Source of the DNA: Antrihabitans auranticaus
GTDB lineage: Bacteria; Actinomycetota; Actinomycetes; Mycobacteriales; Mycobacteriaceae
Assembly (NCBI RefSeq): GCF_016481275.1
Contig: NZ_JAEMNW010000002.1
Span: 992,001-1,056,000, forward strand
Length of the DNA: 64,000 nt
Direction of reading: 5' to 3'
A model generated the notes under the pieces. It saw nothing but the letters and a program-made list of their open reading frames with translations. It had not been told where the DNA came from and did not search any database. Positions 1-10,430 of the stretch are shown piece by piece. The stretch's first letter is position 1. Every line of letters starts with the position of its first letter. Both the position numbers and the translations under genes were made by a program.

Positions 1-1
1 A

Positions 2-2096
<2,095 letters not shown>

Positions 2097-2132
2097 TCGG
2101 GTTGGGCGGAGTCCGACTAAACTGCCCGCTTT

Positions 2133-2801
2133 ATGGCAGCGTCTGAAGAGGTTCGTGACGAGTTCGTCGATGCTGCGTACCGGGCCATAGCAACCCGCGG
2201 ACCGGACCTGAGCATGGAAGACGTCGCTCGCGAAGCCGGGAGCAGCAAACCGCGGCTCTACCGGCATTTCGCCGATAAGGACGATCTCTACGTCGCAATC
2301 GCACAGCGGATGAACGACGACGTCTACCAGAACATTCGGCCGGACTTCAATTTCGTGCTGCTCCCGCCACGCGACGCGCTCGCGGAAGCAATTGCGAGTT
2401 ACACACGCGTCATCACCGAAAGTCCCGAAGTGTTTCGGTTCCTCTCGCGCGGGACCGGCCAACAGGGGTCGCTGCGAACCGGTTACCCGATCGCGATCGG
2501 ACGCGATCTGTCGATTCGTGTGACGGAGATCGCTCGTGACGTGCTCGGTTCGGTCGATATCGACACCGCGGGACTGGAAACAACCGTCGTCGCCGGGGTC
2601 GGCGCCGTGCTCGCGGCATCCGTTCTATGGCTCGAATCGACGGCTTCGCCGACTGACGTGCAGAGAAGTCAGTTCGTTGCTGAGGTTTCCCCGCTTGTAT
2701 GGGGGCTTGTCGACGCGTATCTGAGGGAGAAGGGGATTGCGATCGCAGGTGACGAGCCGATGTTCGTCAGTCTCGCGAAGATTCGTGCCGGCGACGCCTG
2801 A
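2133..2801 (+). CDS. TetR-family transcriptional regulator
   Basis: A 222-residue one-domain repressor starting at ATG 36 bp after devS. The N-terminal helix-turn-helix is clear (SMEDVAREAGSSKPRLYRHF, about residues 28-47), and the rest is an all-helical ligand domain of the usual TetR length. It precedes the metal-dependent hydrolase and ferredoxin-reductase genes on the same strand. In related actinobacteria such pairs often carry a TetR gene, so I infer that it controls that operon. An 11-bp palindrome lies in the gap between them. The ligand is unknown. Confidence 0.88.
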   Translation: MAASEEVRDEFVDAAYRAIATRGPDLSMEDVAREAGSSKPRLYRHFADKDDLYVAIAQRMNDDVYQNIRPDFNFVLLPPRDALAEAIASYTRVITESPEVFRFLSRGTGQQGSLRTGYPIAIGRDLSIRVTEIARDVLGSVDIDTAGLETTVVAGVGAVLAASVLWLESTASPTDVQRSQFVAEVSPLVWGLVDAYLREKGIAIAGDEPMFVSLAKIRAGDA

Positions 2802-2812
2802 CTCCGATGCGC

Positions 2813-2865
2813 TTGACACAGTGTCTGCCGTCAGCCATTCTCAGGTTAACGCCGTACTCGGAGTA
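2813..2865 (+). promoter_or_regulatory. Candidate promoter with palindrome upstream of the hydrolase/reductase operon
   Basis: A perfect -35 hexamer TTGACA (2813-2818) is followed after 17 bp by CATTCT (2836-2841), a fair -10. Downstream lies the perfect 11-bp palindrome TACTCGGAGTA (2855-2865), a possible operator for the upstream TetR gene. It is predicted by eye only. Confidence 0.45.
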
Positions 2866-2940
2866 ACACCTATCGTTCCTTCCGGTACGCACGACCCGCA
2901 GAACTCATCGCCGAGCATGCGAGCAAGGGACAGGTTGACA

Positions 2941-3864
2941 ATGATGTTGATCCGCACGCCGTCGCGCACGGAGGGCAAGAAACGCCTCCCGGAGACCGAT
3001 CCGGGACAGGTCGATCTCCATGCGCGCAACGTTCACTTTTCCTGGGCGAACACGCCGCTGCACTGGATGCCGCTCGAGCCGATCGCATCACACCTGATCA
3101 GCTCGCTGACAATGCTGCTCCCCGAGGGTGAGCGCATGTTCTGCGCGACGTTTGCCGAAGCACTGCCCCTGATCAAGGACGAAAAGCTGCGACAGGACAT
3201 CCTCGGCTTCATCGGCCAAGAGTCCATGCACGCCGAGACGCACGACAAGGCGATCTACGAATTCCTCGAGGGCAACGGCATCGATCCGCAGCCGTACGTC
3301 AAGCATGTCGAGTACTTGTTCCGCAAGATCCTCGGACCCCGTCCCGAGCTCAATGAGGTCGCACAGCGGCAGTACCTGCTCGAACGGCTCGCAGTGATCT
3401 CCGGCCTCGAGCACATGTTCGCGTTCCTCGGCGACTGGATCGTCAATGCCGATCTGGAGAAGTTCGGCGCCGATCCGGACATGCTCGATCTGTACCGCTG
3501 GCACGGCGCGGAAGAGGTCGAACATCGCAATGTCGCCCACGACGTCGCGATGTACTTCGACATGGGCTACACCCGCCGCAACCTGGCGATGGTCATCGCC
3601 GTCGGCAGCCTGCTGGCGTTCCTCGTCCGTGGCACCAAGTTCTTGGTCCACCAGGACGAGACCATGGACAACCCCGGCTACCCGGTCCTGATCGGTCGCG
3701 TCCTGGGTTCGATGTACCGCGGCGGCCTGCCGAGCGTTCCGATGCTGGTCAAGTCGCTCGCGCTCTGCCTCAAGCCGGGTTACACGCCCGACGACGTCGG
3801 TAACACCGCCCAGGCCCTGGCCTACCTCGCGAAATCTCCCGCGGCGCGGGCTGCAGCGTCTTGA
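2941..3864 (+). CDS. Metal-dependent hydrolase (PF10118-like di-iron/ferritin-like fold)
   Basis: A 307-residue protein. I start it at ATG 2941 (MMLIRT), because a purine-rich AGGGACAGG lies just upstream and the conserved similarity begins a few residues later; the open frame runs further 5' without support. It is rich in His/Glu pairs typical of the PF10118 family: ESMHAETHDK, LEHMF and EEVEHRN, which look like a carboxylate-bridged di-metal site, plus a hydrophobic helix near residues 215-235. The family is annotated as a metal-dependent hydrolase, but the real reaction is not known to me. The next gene overlaps its stop by 4 bp and encodes a flavin/2Fe-2S reductase. That argues for a redox (oxygenase or desaturase-like) role rather than hydrolysis, which is my inference. 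Confidence 0.82.
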   Translation: MMLIRTPSRTEGKKRLPETDPGQVDLHARNVHFSWANTPLHWMPLEPIASHLISSLTMLLPEGERMFCATFAEALPLIKDEKLRQDILGFIGQESMHAETHDKAIYEFLEGNGIDPQPYVKHVEYLFRKILGPRPELNEVAQRQYLLERLAVISGLEHMFAFLGDWIVNADLEKFGADPDMLDLYRWHGAEEVEHRNVAHDVAMYFDMGYTRRNLAMVIAVGSLLAFLVRGTKFLVHQDETMDNPGYPVLIGRVLGSMYRGGLPSVPMLVKSLALCLKPGYTPDDVGNTAQALAYLAKSPAARAAAS

Positions 3865-4973
3865 CCGGGCGCCGGCCGATACCCGACCGGTCCCCGCAGC
3901 ATCTTTACGGAAAGAGCCGCCGGGACCAGACGATCCGGCTGTACAACAAGTTCGTCGACGGTTATATCCGGGCATCGACACTGATCAACCGGCACGATGT
4001 CGTGTCGAAAGAGGGCCCGGAGCATTCGCTTGTGCTCGTGGTGCGCGAACGCCGCGTCGAGGCCCATGACGACAACGTCGTAAGCCTCGTCCTGGCGTCC
4101 CCGGACGGTTCGGACTTACCGCCTTGGCGCCCCGGCGCGCATCTCGACCTCCAGCTGCCGTCCGGTAGACGGCGGCAGTATTCGTTGTGTGGCGACCCTG
4201 AGAATCGGTCGACCTACCGGATCGGTGTGCGCCGAATCCCCGACGGCAACGGTGGGTCCGTCGAAATTCACGACACCCTGCCGATCGGTTCGACACTCGA
4301 GGTGAAGGGACCGCGGAACGGCTTCGGCTTCGCAGTGCCGGGTTACGGTTCGCCGTCCAAACGGCTGCACTTCGTTGCCGGCGGTATCGGCATCACCCCG
4401 ATCTTGCCGATGGCACGACTCGCGCAGCAGTTGAACCTGGACTGGTCGATGACCTACACCGGCCGCAGCCGCGACTCGCTGCCGTTCCTCGACGAGGTCG
4501 AGTCCTTCGGCGATCGCGTCACCGTGCGGACCGACGACGCCCACGGTCTGCCCGTCGCCAAGGATTTGCTGGCGGACGTCGCCGAGCACACCGCGGTGTA
4601 CTGCTGCGGGCCCACTCCCCTGGTCAGTGGCCTACTCGAAGAACTGCGCGGCGCGGTCGACATCGAGTTCCATTTCGAGCGATTCTCGGCACCGCCGGTC
4701 GTCGACGGCGTGGAGTTCGAAGTGAGCCTCGCCCGGACCGGCGAGGTGGTCACCGTTCCCGCGGACCGCACAGCGCTCGATGTCATCCGCGAGCGCAGGC
4801 CGAACATCGCGTACTCGTGCCAGCAAGGCTTCTGCCGGACCTGCATCGTGCACGTGCTCGAAGGGCAGCCCGAGCACCGCGACAACATCCTGCTCGACGA
4901 GGACCGGGAACGTGGCGAGATGCTCGTGTGCGTCTCACGCTCGAACGGCGGGCGGCTCACGCTCGACATTTGA
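3861..4973 (+). CDS. Ferredoxin-NAD(P)H oxidoreductase with C-terminal 2Fe-2S domain (PDR/VanB type)
   Basis: A 370-residue reductase starting at TTG, whose first bases overlap the stop of the upstream gene (TTGA), which shows translational coupling. Order: an FMN/FAD-binding barrel (YSLCGDP near residue 110), an NAD(P)-binding lobe (FVAGGIGITPILPM around 172, then YCCGPTPLV) and a C-terminal plant-type 2Fe-2S domain with ligands in SCQQGFCRTC and a later Cys in MLVCVS. This is the vanillate-demethylase reductase/phthalate dioxygenase reductase arrangement. Such enzymes pass electrons from NAD(P)H to an oxygenase; the PF10118 protein encoded just upstream is the obvious candidate partner. The 3' end overlaps the convergent MMPL gene by 39 bp. 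Confidence 0.9.
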   Translation: MTGRRPIPDRSPQHLYGKSRRDQTIRLYNKFVDGYIRASTLINRHDVVSKEGPEHSLVLVVRERRVEAHDDNVVSLVLASPDGSDLPPWRPGAHLDLQLPSGRRRQYSLCGDPENRSTYRIGVRRIPDGNGGSVEIHDTLPIGSTLEVKGPRNGFGFAVPGYGSPSKRLHFVAGGIGITPILPMARLAQQLNLDWSMTYTGRSRDSLPFLDEVESFGDRVTVRTDDAHGLPVAKDLLADVAEHTAVYCCGPTPLVSGLLEELRGAVDIEFHFERFSAPPVVDGVEFEVSLARTGEVVTVPADRTALDVIRERRPNIAYSCQQGFCRTCIVHVLEGQPEHRDNILLDEDRERGEMLVCVSRSNGGRLTLDI

Positions 4974-7274
4974 GTCGGGCTGCGGTGCGCCGTTGCCGTC
5001 GAGGTCGTCGCGTTCGACGTCTCCGCCTTCGTGCCAGCCGCGCTTTTCGTGCCAGCGCGCCAGCGGCTCGGGCGCCCACCAGTTCGCGCGACCTGCGAGC
5101 CGCATGAATGCGGGAACCAGGATCGTGCGGACCAGGAAGGCGTCCAGTAGCACGGTGATCGTGAGGCCCGCGCCGAGCATGCGCATGAACGACACCTCGG
5201 AGACCATGATCGCGGCGAAGACGATAGCCATGATCGACGCGGCCGCGGTGACGATCCTGGCCGATCTGGCAAGGCCCAGCGCCACTGCGCGCTCGTTGTC
5301 GGCGGCGGTGCGTCCGGACTTCACCCACTCTTCGCGGATCCGGGAGAGCACGAAGATCTCGTAATCCATGGACAGCCCGAACACCACGCAGAACATGAGC
5401 GGCGGGATGTTCGCGGTCAGGTATCCGGTCGGCGTGATGCCGAGAGCGCCGAGATGACCGTCCTGAAAGATCCAGACGACTGCGCCGAATGCCGCTGTCA
5501 TCGACAGGAGATTGGCAACGAGCGCCTTGATCGGTAGCACGACCGACCCGGTCAACAAGAAGACCAGGACGAAGGTCGTCAGTGCAATCAGGCTCAGTAC
5601 CAGTGGAACTCGGGACACGATCGCGTCGACGTTGTCGATGTTTCGCTGGGCGAGCCCGTCGAACAGCACAGGCGCGGGAGCCTCGACCGCCCGCAGTTCG
5701 TCGAGTTGGTTCTTCGCGGCGGTCGAGAAGGGATCGACCGTCGTCGAGGCGGTGACGAACTCGCTCACGCCCGCGCGGTCGGCTCCGGCCTCGGGCGGCG
5801 GCGCGACCAGTCTGCCGCCCGCATAGGTACCGTCCGGCGTCGCAACGGCCGTAACGCCGCCCACCGTGGACAGCCGAGCGTAGTAGGCGTCGAGGGCCTC
5901 GGCACCGACACCCGAGCGGTCGGGCAGAACGATCGTCACCGCACCTTCGAGATTCTGCGAAAAGTCGCTGCGCACAACGTCACCGACCGCACGTGCGGAC
6001 GCCGAAGTCGGCAGCACGCGGTCGTCCGGATATCCGAAGGCGACGCCGAGAAACGGTGAGCCGAGAAACAACAGCAGTGCGACGACGGCAAGGGCAATCG
6101 GGAGCGCCCGCCGCATCACAGCGATGGTGTTGCGATACCAGAAGCCCGATTCGATGCTGCGATGCTCGCCCGGCCGGCGACCCAACGCCCGCAGAATGGG
6201 CTTGCGCAGGTCCCATCGGTCGAGCCGGTTGCCGAGCAGAACGATCATCGCCGGTGCCACAACGAGCGATCCGATCGTGCAGAACAGCACTCCGGCCAGG
6301 CCCGCATAGGCAAGTGATCGAAGGAAGTACATCGGAAACACCGCCATCGCGGCGATCGACAGGGCGACAGTGGTGGCCGAATACACGACAGTGCGTCCAG
6401 CTGTCTGCATCGTCCTGCGCAGAGCCGCATCGGGCGGCAGCCCACTGCCGAGTTCTTCGCGGTAGCGGTTGACGACGAAGAGCGTGTAGTCGATAGCTAG
6501 TGCCAGGCACAACGCTGTCGCGAGGTTGAGTGCGAACACGGAGACGTCGGTGACCGTCGACAACGCGCGCAGGGCTGCCATCGTCGCCGCGGTGGCGAAC
6601 AACGCGACGACCAGAGGAAGGACAGCCGCAACCGCGCTGCCGAACACCCAGACCAGCACCAGCAAGGTCAGCGGGATTGCGACCGCTTCGGCGAGGAGGA
6701 GATCCTCCCGGCTCTGCGTGTTCGCCTCGAAGTAGGCCAAAGCGACTCCACCCGCGGCAACGTCTACTCCGTCGGAGCTTCCAGCGAGGCGCTGTTCGAG
6801 CTCGTGTGCCCGCGCCGGTGCATCGCTGTCGTCTCCGCGAATCTCCGCAGCGACCAAACCCGTCCTGCCGTCTTCGCTGCGCAGAGCGGATGCGGCCTCC
6901 TGTGCAGTCCAGTAGGAAGTGATCCCCGCGGCGTAGTCGTAGGTCCGCAGCGCATCGACAATGGCTTGCCCACGCGTCCGCGCCGCATCGGAATCGACGC
7001 CGTCGGCGGTGGTCACGCTGAACACGATCGGCATTGCGCCGGAATCGAATTCCCGATCGAGCACCTCACGAGCCTGCGCCGATTCGGATGCCGGGTCGTC
7101 GTAGCCGCCGGCTGGAAGCGATGTCGCAGCAGGTAGTCCGTAGATCGCGGCAAGGATCAGGAAGACGAATGCGATCGACAGAGTCACGCGCGGAAACCTG
7201 AACGCTGGCTGCGCCATTCTGTCGAGGCTCACGGTCGACACCACCTCTGCCGAAGTCACTGCTGTGCGAATCAT
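4935..7274 (-). CDS. MMPL/RND-family membrane exporter
   Basis: A 779-residue inner-membrane protein with the duplicated RND layout: one N-terminal helix (about 28-48), an extracytoplasmic loop, a bundle of five helices containing ALCLALAIDYTLFVVNRYRE, a second loop, and a second bundle with FGLSMDYEIFVLSRIREEW. The paired D-Y motifs in these helices carry the proton-relay Asp of the family. It is shorter than the lipid-exporting MmpL proteins of mycobacteria (about 950-1000 residues) and resembles the YdfJ/small-MMPL group, used for drug or lipid efflux. The divergent TetR gene and the inverted repeat between them suggest substrate-induced derepression. The substrate is not identifiable. Confidence 0.92.
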   Translation of the reverse strand: MIRTAVTSAEVVSTVSLDRMAQPAFRFPRVTLSIAFVFLILAAIYGLPAATSLPAGGYDDPASESAQAREVLDREFDSGAMPIVFSVTTADGVDSDAARTRGQAIVDALRTYDYAAGITSYWTAQEAASALRSEDGRTGLVAAEIRGDDSDAPARAHELEQRLAGSSDGVDVAAGGVALAYFEANTQSREDLLLAEAVAIPLTLLVLVWVFGSAVAAVLPLVVALFATAATMAALRALSTVTDVSVFALNLATALCLALAIDYTLFVVNRYREELGSGLPPDAALRRTMQTAGRTVVYSATTVALSIAAMAVFPMYFLRSLAYAGLAGVLFCTIGSLVVAPAMIVLLGNRLDRWDLRKPILRALGRRPGEHRSIESGFWYRNTIAVMRRALPIALAVVALLLFLGSPFLGVAFGYPDDRVLPTSASARAVGDVVRSDFSQNLEGAVTIVLPDRSGVGAEALDAYYARLSTVGGVTAVATPDGTYAGGRLVAPPPEAGADRAGVSEFVTASTTVDPFSTAAKNQLDELRAVEAPAPVLFDGLAQRNIDNVDAIVSRVPLVLSLIALTTFVLVFLLTGSVVLPIKALVANLLSMTAAFGAVVWIFQDGHLGALGITPTGYLTANIPPLMFCVVFGLSMDYEIFVLSRIREEWVKSGRTAADNERAVALGLARSARIVTAAASIMAIVFAAIMVSEVSFMRMLGAGLTITVLLDAFLVRTILVPAFMRLAGRANWWAPEPLARWHEKRGWHEGGDVERDDLDGNGAPQPDSNVEREPPAVRA

Positions 7275-7286
7275 TGTTGAAATTTC

Positions 7287-7303
7287 ACCGACTGGCGGTC
7301 GGT
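7287..7303. promoter_or_regulatory. Inverted repeat, likely TetR operator between mmpL and tetR
   Basis: Perfect 6-bp arms ACCGAC and GTCGGT are separated by TGGCG. The site lies 13 bp from the mmpL start codon and 10-25 bp before the tetR start, so bound repressor would cover both promoters. This is the typical layout of an autoregulated TetR/efflux pair. Confidence 0.65.
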
Positions 7304-7327
7304 AACTGACCTATGGTTTGGAATATA

Positions 7328-7954
7328 ATGGCGTCCACTATGAGCGTCAACAGTCGCCGCGAGGAGTACGCGGCACAGACGCGCGCGGCGATCGTGGTTT
7401 CCGCGCGCACGCTGTTCATTGCAGACGGATACGACAAGGCCTCGATCGAAGCGATTGCGGCCCATGCCCGCGTCAGCAAAGGCGCTGTCTACCATCACTT
7501 CTCGGACAAGAAGGCGATCTTCGAGGAGACGTTGCTCGACGACATACGCAGCGCACGCGACGTCATAGTGGAACGTATGGCTCAGCTTGCGCAGGCATCC
7601 GGTCAGAACCCGCGCTCGATCGTCCTGTCCAGCATGAGCGCGACGCTGGCAGCGTTCGGCGGCGACGAGGAGATCCGAACGCTGCACCGACAGGCGCACG
7701 CCGTCTTGGGAGCTGAGCGACTGCGGGACATCGACGGCAAAGAATCTCTCCCTGTCATCACCGCGATTCTGCAGAACCTCGCCGATACCGACGAACTCCG
7801 CGACGTCGACGTACCGATGGCCGCAGAACTGCTGCTCGACCTCGTCCGCGCGGCGATCACCACGGTTGCGCTAGCCGGCAACCCGGAAACGGCACTCGAA
7901 CACGCGGACTCGATCGTCAGCCATATGGTCAGCGGGCTGTTCGCCGGCAATTGA
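7328..7954 (+). CDS. TetR-family regulator divergent from the MMPL exporter
   Basis: About 208 residues. Three in-frame ATGs occur close together (7313, 7328, 7340). I prefer 7328 because TGGA sits 5 bp upstream, but the choice is not secure. The helix-turn-helix is clear (SIEAIAAHARVSKGAVYHHFSDK), followed by a helical effector domain. It is transcribed away from the MMPL gene, and the 17-bp inverted repeat lies between the two. The likely role is to repress the exporter and itself until a ligand, probably an exported compound, binds. Confidence 0.87.
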   Translation: MASTMSVNSRREEYAAQTRAAIVVSARTLFIADGYDKASIEAIAAHARVSKGAVYHHFSDKKAIFEETLLDDIRSARDVIVERMAQLAQASGQNPRSIVLSSMSATLAAFGGDEEIRTLHRQAHAVLGAERLRDIDGKESLPVITAILQNLADTDELRDVDVPMAAELLLDLVRAAITTVALAGNPETALEHADSIVSHMVSGLFAGN

Positions 7955-7962
7955 CCCGACAG

Positions 7963-8421
7963 CTAGCGCACTCCCCCGGTCGGGCCCACGAGATCGTCGG
8001 GCGCAATCACCCGAACGTCGTGATCGGATGCCAGATGTATTGGCTGCATTCGTATCTCGGCACTGCGGGCCGCATCGAGCAGTCCGCGTGCCCAGTCGGC
8101 GTCGTTGGCCTCGACCCGGCCCGAACCCGGGCGCGCGAGCAGGATCGCAACGGAGCCGTCGTCGAATCCGCATTCGTCGAGGACCTGACGGCAGACATAC
8201 ATCAGCTTGTCCAACAGAACCGGGTCCGGCGTGCGCGGCAGGTCCGCGATCGTCGGCAACACCGGTGCCATGTCGCCGTCGGCAGAGATGAAGCCGTACC
8301 AGAGTTCACGGCCCGAGAAGCCGGGCGCCCCGACGAGCACCGACCACCGTCGATGCATGTCTTGCGCGTTCCGGATGGGCGAGTGGGTGTCGAGCGCTGT
8401 GTGCGAAGGCAATTCGTTCAT
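7963..8421 (-). CDS. Hypothetical protein conserved in style with actinobacterial genes
   Basis: A 152-residue soluble protein starting at ATG 8421 (MNELPSH); an upstream in-frame start at 8466 would add 15 residues without a better ribosome-binding site. It contains LWYGFISADGDMAPVLP and ILLARPGSGRVEANDADWARG, and the C-terminal VRVIAPDDLV is reminiscent of the end of RadC/JAB-type or sensor-like domains, but I cannot assign a family. It is convergent with the tetR gene, 8 bp apart. Codon use and GC content look like those of its neighbours, so it is probably real. Function unknown. Confidence 0.6.
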   Translation of the reverse strand: MNELPSHTALDTHSPIRNAQDMHRRWSVLVGAPGFSGRELWYGFISADGDMAPVLPTIADLPRTPDPVLLDKLMYVCRQVLDECGFDDGSVAILLARPGSGRVEANDADWARGLLDAARSAEIRMQPIHLASDHDVRVIAPDDLVGPTGGVR

Positions 8422-8462
8422 GTGAGCAACTCTCGCGGCGATCGGGCGTAACGCCAAACTCG

Positions 8463-8490
8463 TCATCCACAGGCCGAAAAGTTATCCACA
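8463..8490 (+). other. Pair of DnaA-box-like 9-mers
   Basis: A perfect DnaA-box consensus TTATCCACA (8482-8490) lies 19 bp after a one-mismatch copy TCATCCACA (8463-8471). They sit upstream of the hypothetical gene at 8421, inside a 342-bp gene-free stretch. No dnaA, dnaN or AT-rich unwinding element is nearby, so this is not the chromosomal origin. Confidence 0.5.
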
Positions 8491-8685
8491 GGGTCACCCG
8501 ATCACCAGATTCGCACCGATGCCGACGATTCCCCGCCGCGAGTAGCCGCCGACTCGCGCGGCCAGCGCTCCCCCAAACGAGGGACGAAGGAACTCGAGTC
8601 ACCTCGAATCGGAACGCGGAGCACTGTCCACCCACGAAATGTCAGCACAGCCCGCAGAAATTCGTTCGGGAAGACTGTGATTGGA

Positions 8686-8709
8686 AGGTGTGTAACCGCA
8701 GTCACACCT
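8686..8709. promoter_or_regulatory. Dyad upstream of gabD2
   Basis: Perfect 7-bp arms AGGTGTG and CACACCT are separated by 10 bp, centred about 65 bp before the gabD2 start. It is a candidate operator; no adjacent regulator gene is obvious. The rest of the 8491-8763 gap shows nothing I can name. Confidence 0.45.
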
Positions 8710-8763
8710 AACGGACTATCGTCGGACGCAACAACGACGTTCCGAGATGTAGTGAGGATCCTC

Positions 8764-10317
8764 ATGCCTGCTCCCTCCGCCGAAACTTTTGCTCGTCTTC
8801 GTGCGCTTGTCGCGATCGACGAACCGGACGAACGGCCCTCCCTGTCGGTGATCGAGGTATTCACCGGCGAGCAACTCGCGACAGTTCCGGTCGGAACAGC
8901 CGAAGACGTCCAGGCAGCGGTCGCCCGCGGGCGCAAGGCGCAGGCAGCGTGGGCCGCTCGCCCGATCAAAGAGCGTGCCGCTATCGTCGAGCGCTATCGC
9001 GCACTCGTCGCGCGCGATCGCGACTTCCTCATGGATGTGCTGCAAGCCGAGTGCGGAAAGTCCCGCTCCGCGGCCCAGGAGGAAGTACTCGACCTGCTGC
9101 TCAACTCGCGGTACTACGCGAAAGAGGCCGATAATCTGCTCGGACCGCAGCAGGTCGCGGGCTTGCTGCCCGGCCTGGTCAAAACCGTTGTTCATCGGCA
9201 GCCCAAGGGCGTGGTCGGCGTCATCGCACCGTGGAACTACCCGATGGCGATGTCGATCTCGGACGCCCTGCCCGCGCTGGTGGCAGGCAACGCGGTCGTG
9301 GTGAAACCCGACAGCAATACGCCCTTCTGCACCCTGGTCAATGCGGAGTTGCTCTATGAGGCAGGCATCCCGCGCGACATCTTCGCTGTCGTGACCGGGC
9401 CCGGTTCGGTGGTCGGCAACGAGATCGCCGACTCCGTGGATTTCCTGATGTTCACCGGCTCGAGCAACACCGGCCGCAAACTTGCCGAACACGCCGGTCG
9501 TCGACTGATCGGCATCTCCGCCGAGTTGGGCGGCAAGAATCCGATGATCGTCCTCGAGGGTACGAACATCGACAAGGTGGCCAAGGCAGCTACTCGGGCG
9601 TGCTTCGCCAATGCGGGCCAGCTCTGCATCTCGATCGAGCGAATCTACGTTCAGGACTCGATCGCCGACGAATTCATCAAGAAGTTCGGCGACAAAGTCA
9701 AAGACATGAAGCTCGGTTCGACGTACGACTACAAGACCGACATGGGCTCGCTCATCTCGGAAGATCAGCTCAAGACCGTGGCCGACCACGTCGAAGACGC
9801 GAAGATCAAGGGCGCCACCGTCATCGCGGGCGGCAAGGCGCGCCCCGACCTCGGGCCGAGCTTCTTCGAACCGACCGTCCTGACCGATGTCACCGAGGAC
9901 ATGATCTGCGCGCGCAACGAGACCTTCGGTCCGTTGGTGTCGATCTACCGTGTGTCCGGCGTCGACGAGGCGATCGAGCGCGCGAACGACTCCGAGTACG
10001 GGCTGAACGCGAGCGTGTGGGCAGCCAGCGACAGCGAAGGCGAAGCGATCGCCACCCAGTTGCACAGCGGCACGGTCAACATCAACGAAGGCTACGGACC
10101 CGCATACGGCAGCACAGCGGCGCCGATGGGTGGGATGGGTATCTCCGGTATCGGCCGTCGGCACGGACCCGAAGGCATCTTGAAGTACACGGAACCACAG
10201 ACCGTCGCAACGACGAGAGTGCTGAACCTCGATCCGCCGTTCGGGTTGTCGAACGAGGTCTGGCAGCAGCTCATCACGCCGCTCGTGCAGACGGTGCAGC
10301 GGCTGCCCGGTCGCTGA
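8764..10317 (+). CDS. gabD2: Succinate-semialdehyde dehydrogenase (NADP+)
   Basis: A 517-residue aldehyde dehydrogenase starting at ATG 8764, the usual length of mycobacterial GabD2 (Rv1731, ~518), to which it reads as a close full-length match, from the first residues (MPAPSAE) to the end. The catalytic Cys288 lies in NAGQLCISIER and the general-base Glu254 in SAELGGKNP; the cofactor motif is FTGSSNTG. It oxidises succinic semialdehyde to succinate, giving an entry to the TCA cycle in the GABA shunt and in the pathway by-passing 2-oxoglutarate dehydrogenase in mycobacteria. It appears monocistronic: a dyad lies upstream and a hairpin follows. Confidence 0.95.
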   Translation: MPAPSAETFARLRALVAIDEPDERPSLSVIEVFTGEQLATVPVGTAEDVQAAVARGRKAQAAWAARPIKERAAIVERYRALVARDRDFLMDVLQAECGKSRSAAQEEVLDLLLNSRYYAKEADNLLGPQQVAGLLPGLVKTVVHRQPKGVVGVIAPWNYPMAMSISDALPALVAGNAVVVKPDSNTPFCTLVNAELLYEAGIPRDIFAVVTGPGSVVGNEIADSVDFLMFTGSSNTGRKLAEHAGRRLIGISAELGGKNPMIVLEGTNIDKVAKAATRACFANAGQLCISIERIYVQDSIADEFIKKFGDKVKDMKLGSTYDYKTDMGSLISEDQLKTVADHVEDAKIKGATVIAGGKARPDLGPSFFEPTVLTDVTEDMICARNETFGPLVSIYRVSGVDEAIERANDSEYGLNASVWAASDSEGEAIATQLHSGTVNINEGYGPAYGSTAAPMGGMGISGIGRRHGPEGILKYTEPQTVATTRVLNLDPPFGLSNEVWQQLITPLVQTVQRLPGR

Positions 10318-10329
10318 GAAAGCCGACTT

Positions 10330-10360
10330 CAGGGGTCGGGGAAAGAATTCTCGGCCCCTG
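10330..10360 (+). terminator. Weak hairpin after gabD2
   Basis: The arms CAGGGGTCG and CGGCCCCTG pair with one G-U pair around a 13-nt loop. There is no T-tract, so termination is uncertain. Confidence 0.3.
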
Positions 10361-10430
10361 TGTCGAAACAGGTCACGCAGCTCCGACCCACTGGCGAAAG
10401 AACCTGACACCCCAGCGATCGGAGCTCGAC

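Noticed and set aside
8502-8679. Antisense peptide resembling the end of a DUF559-type nuclease
   Set aside because: The fragment is short, has no start or catalytic motif, and rests on a few residues only; I could not support a pseudogene.
8716-10410. 564-codon antisense frame opposite gabD2
   Set aside because: Arg/His-rich composition with no domain; it mirrors a gene with clear motifs.
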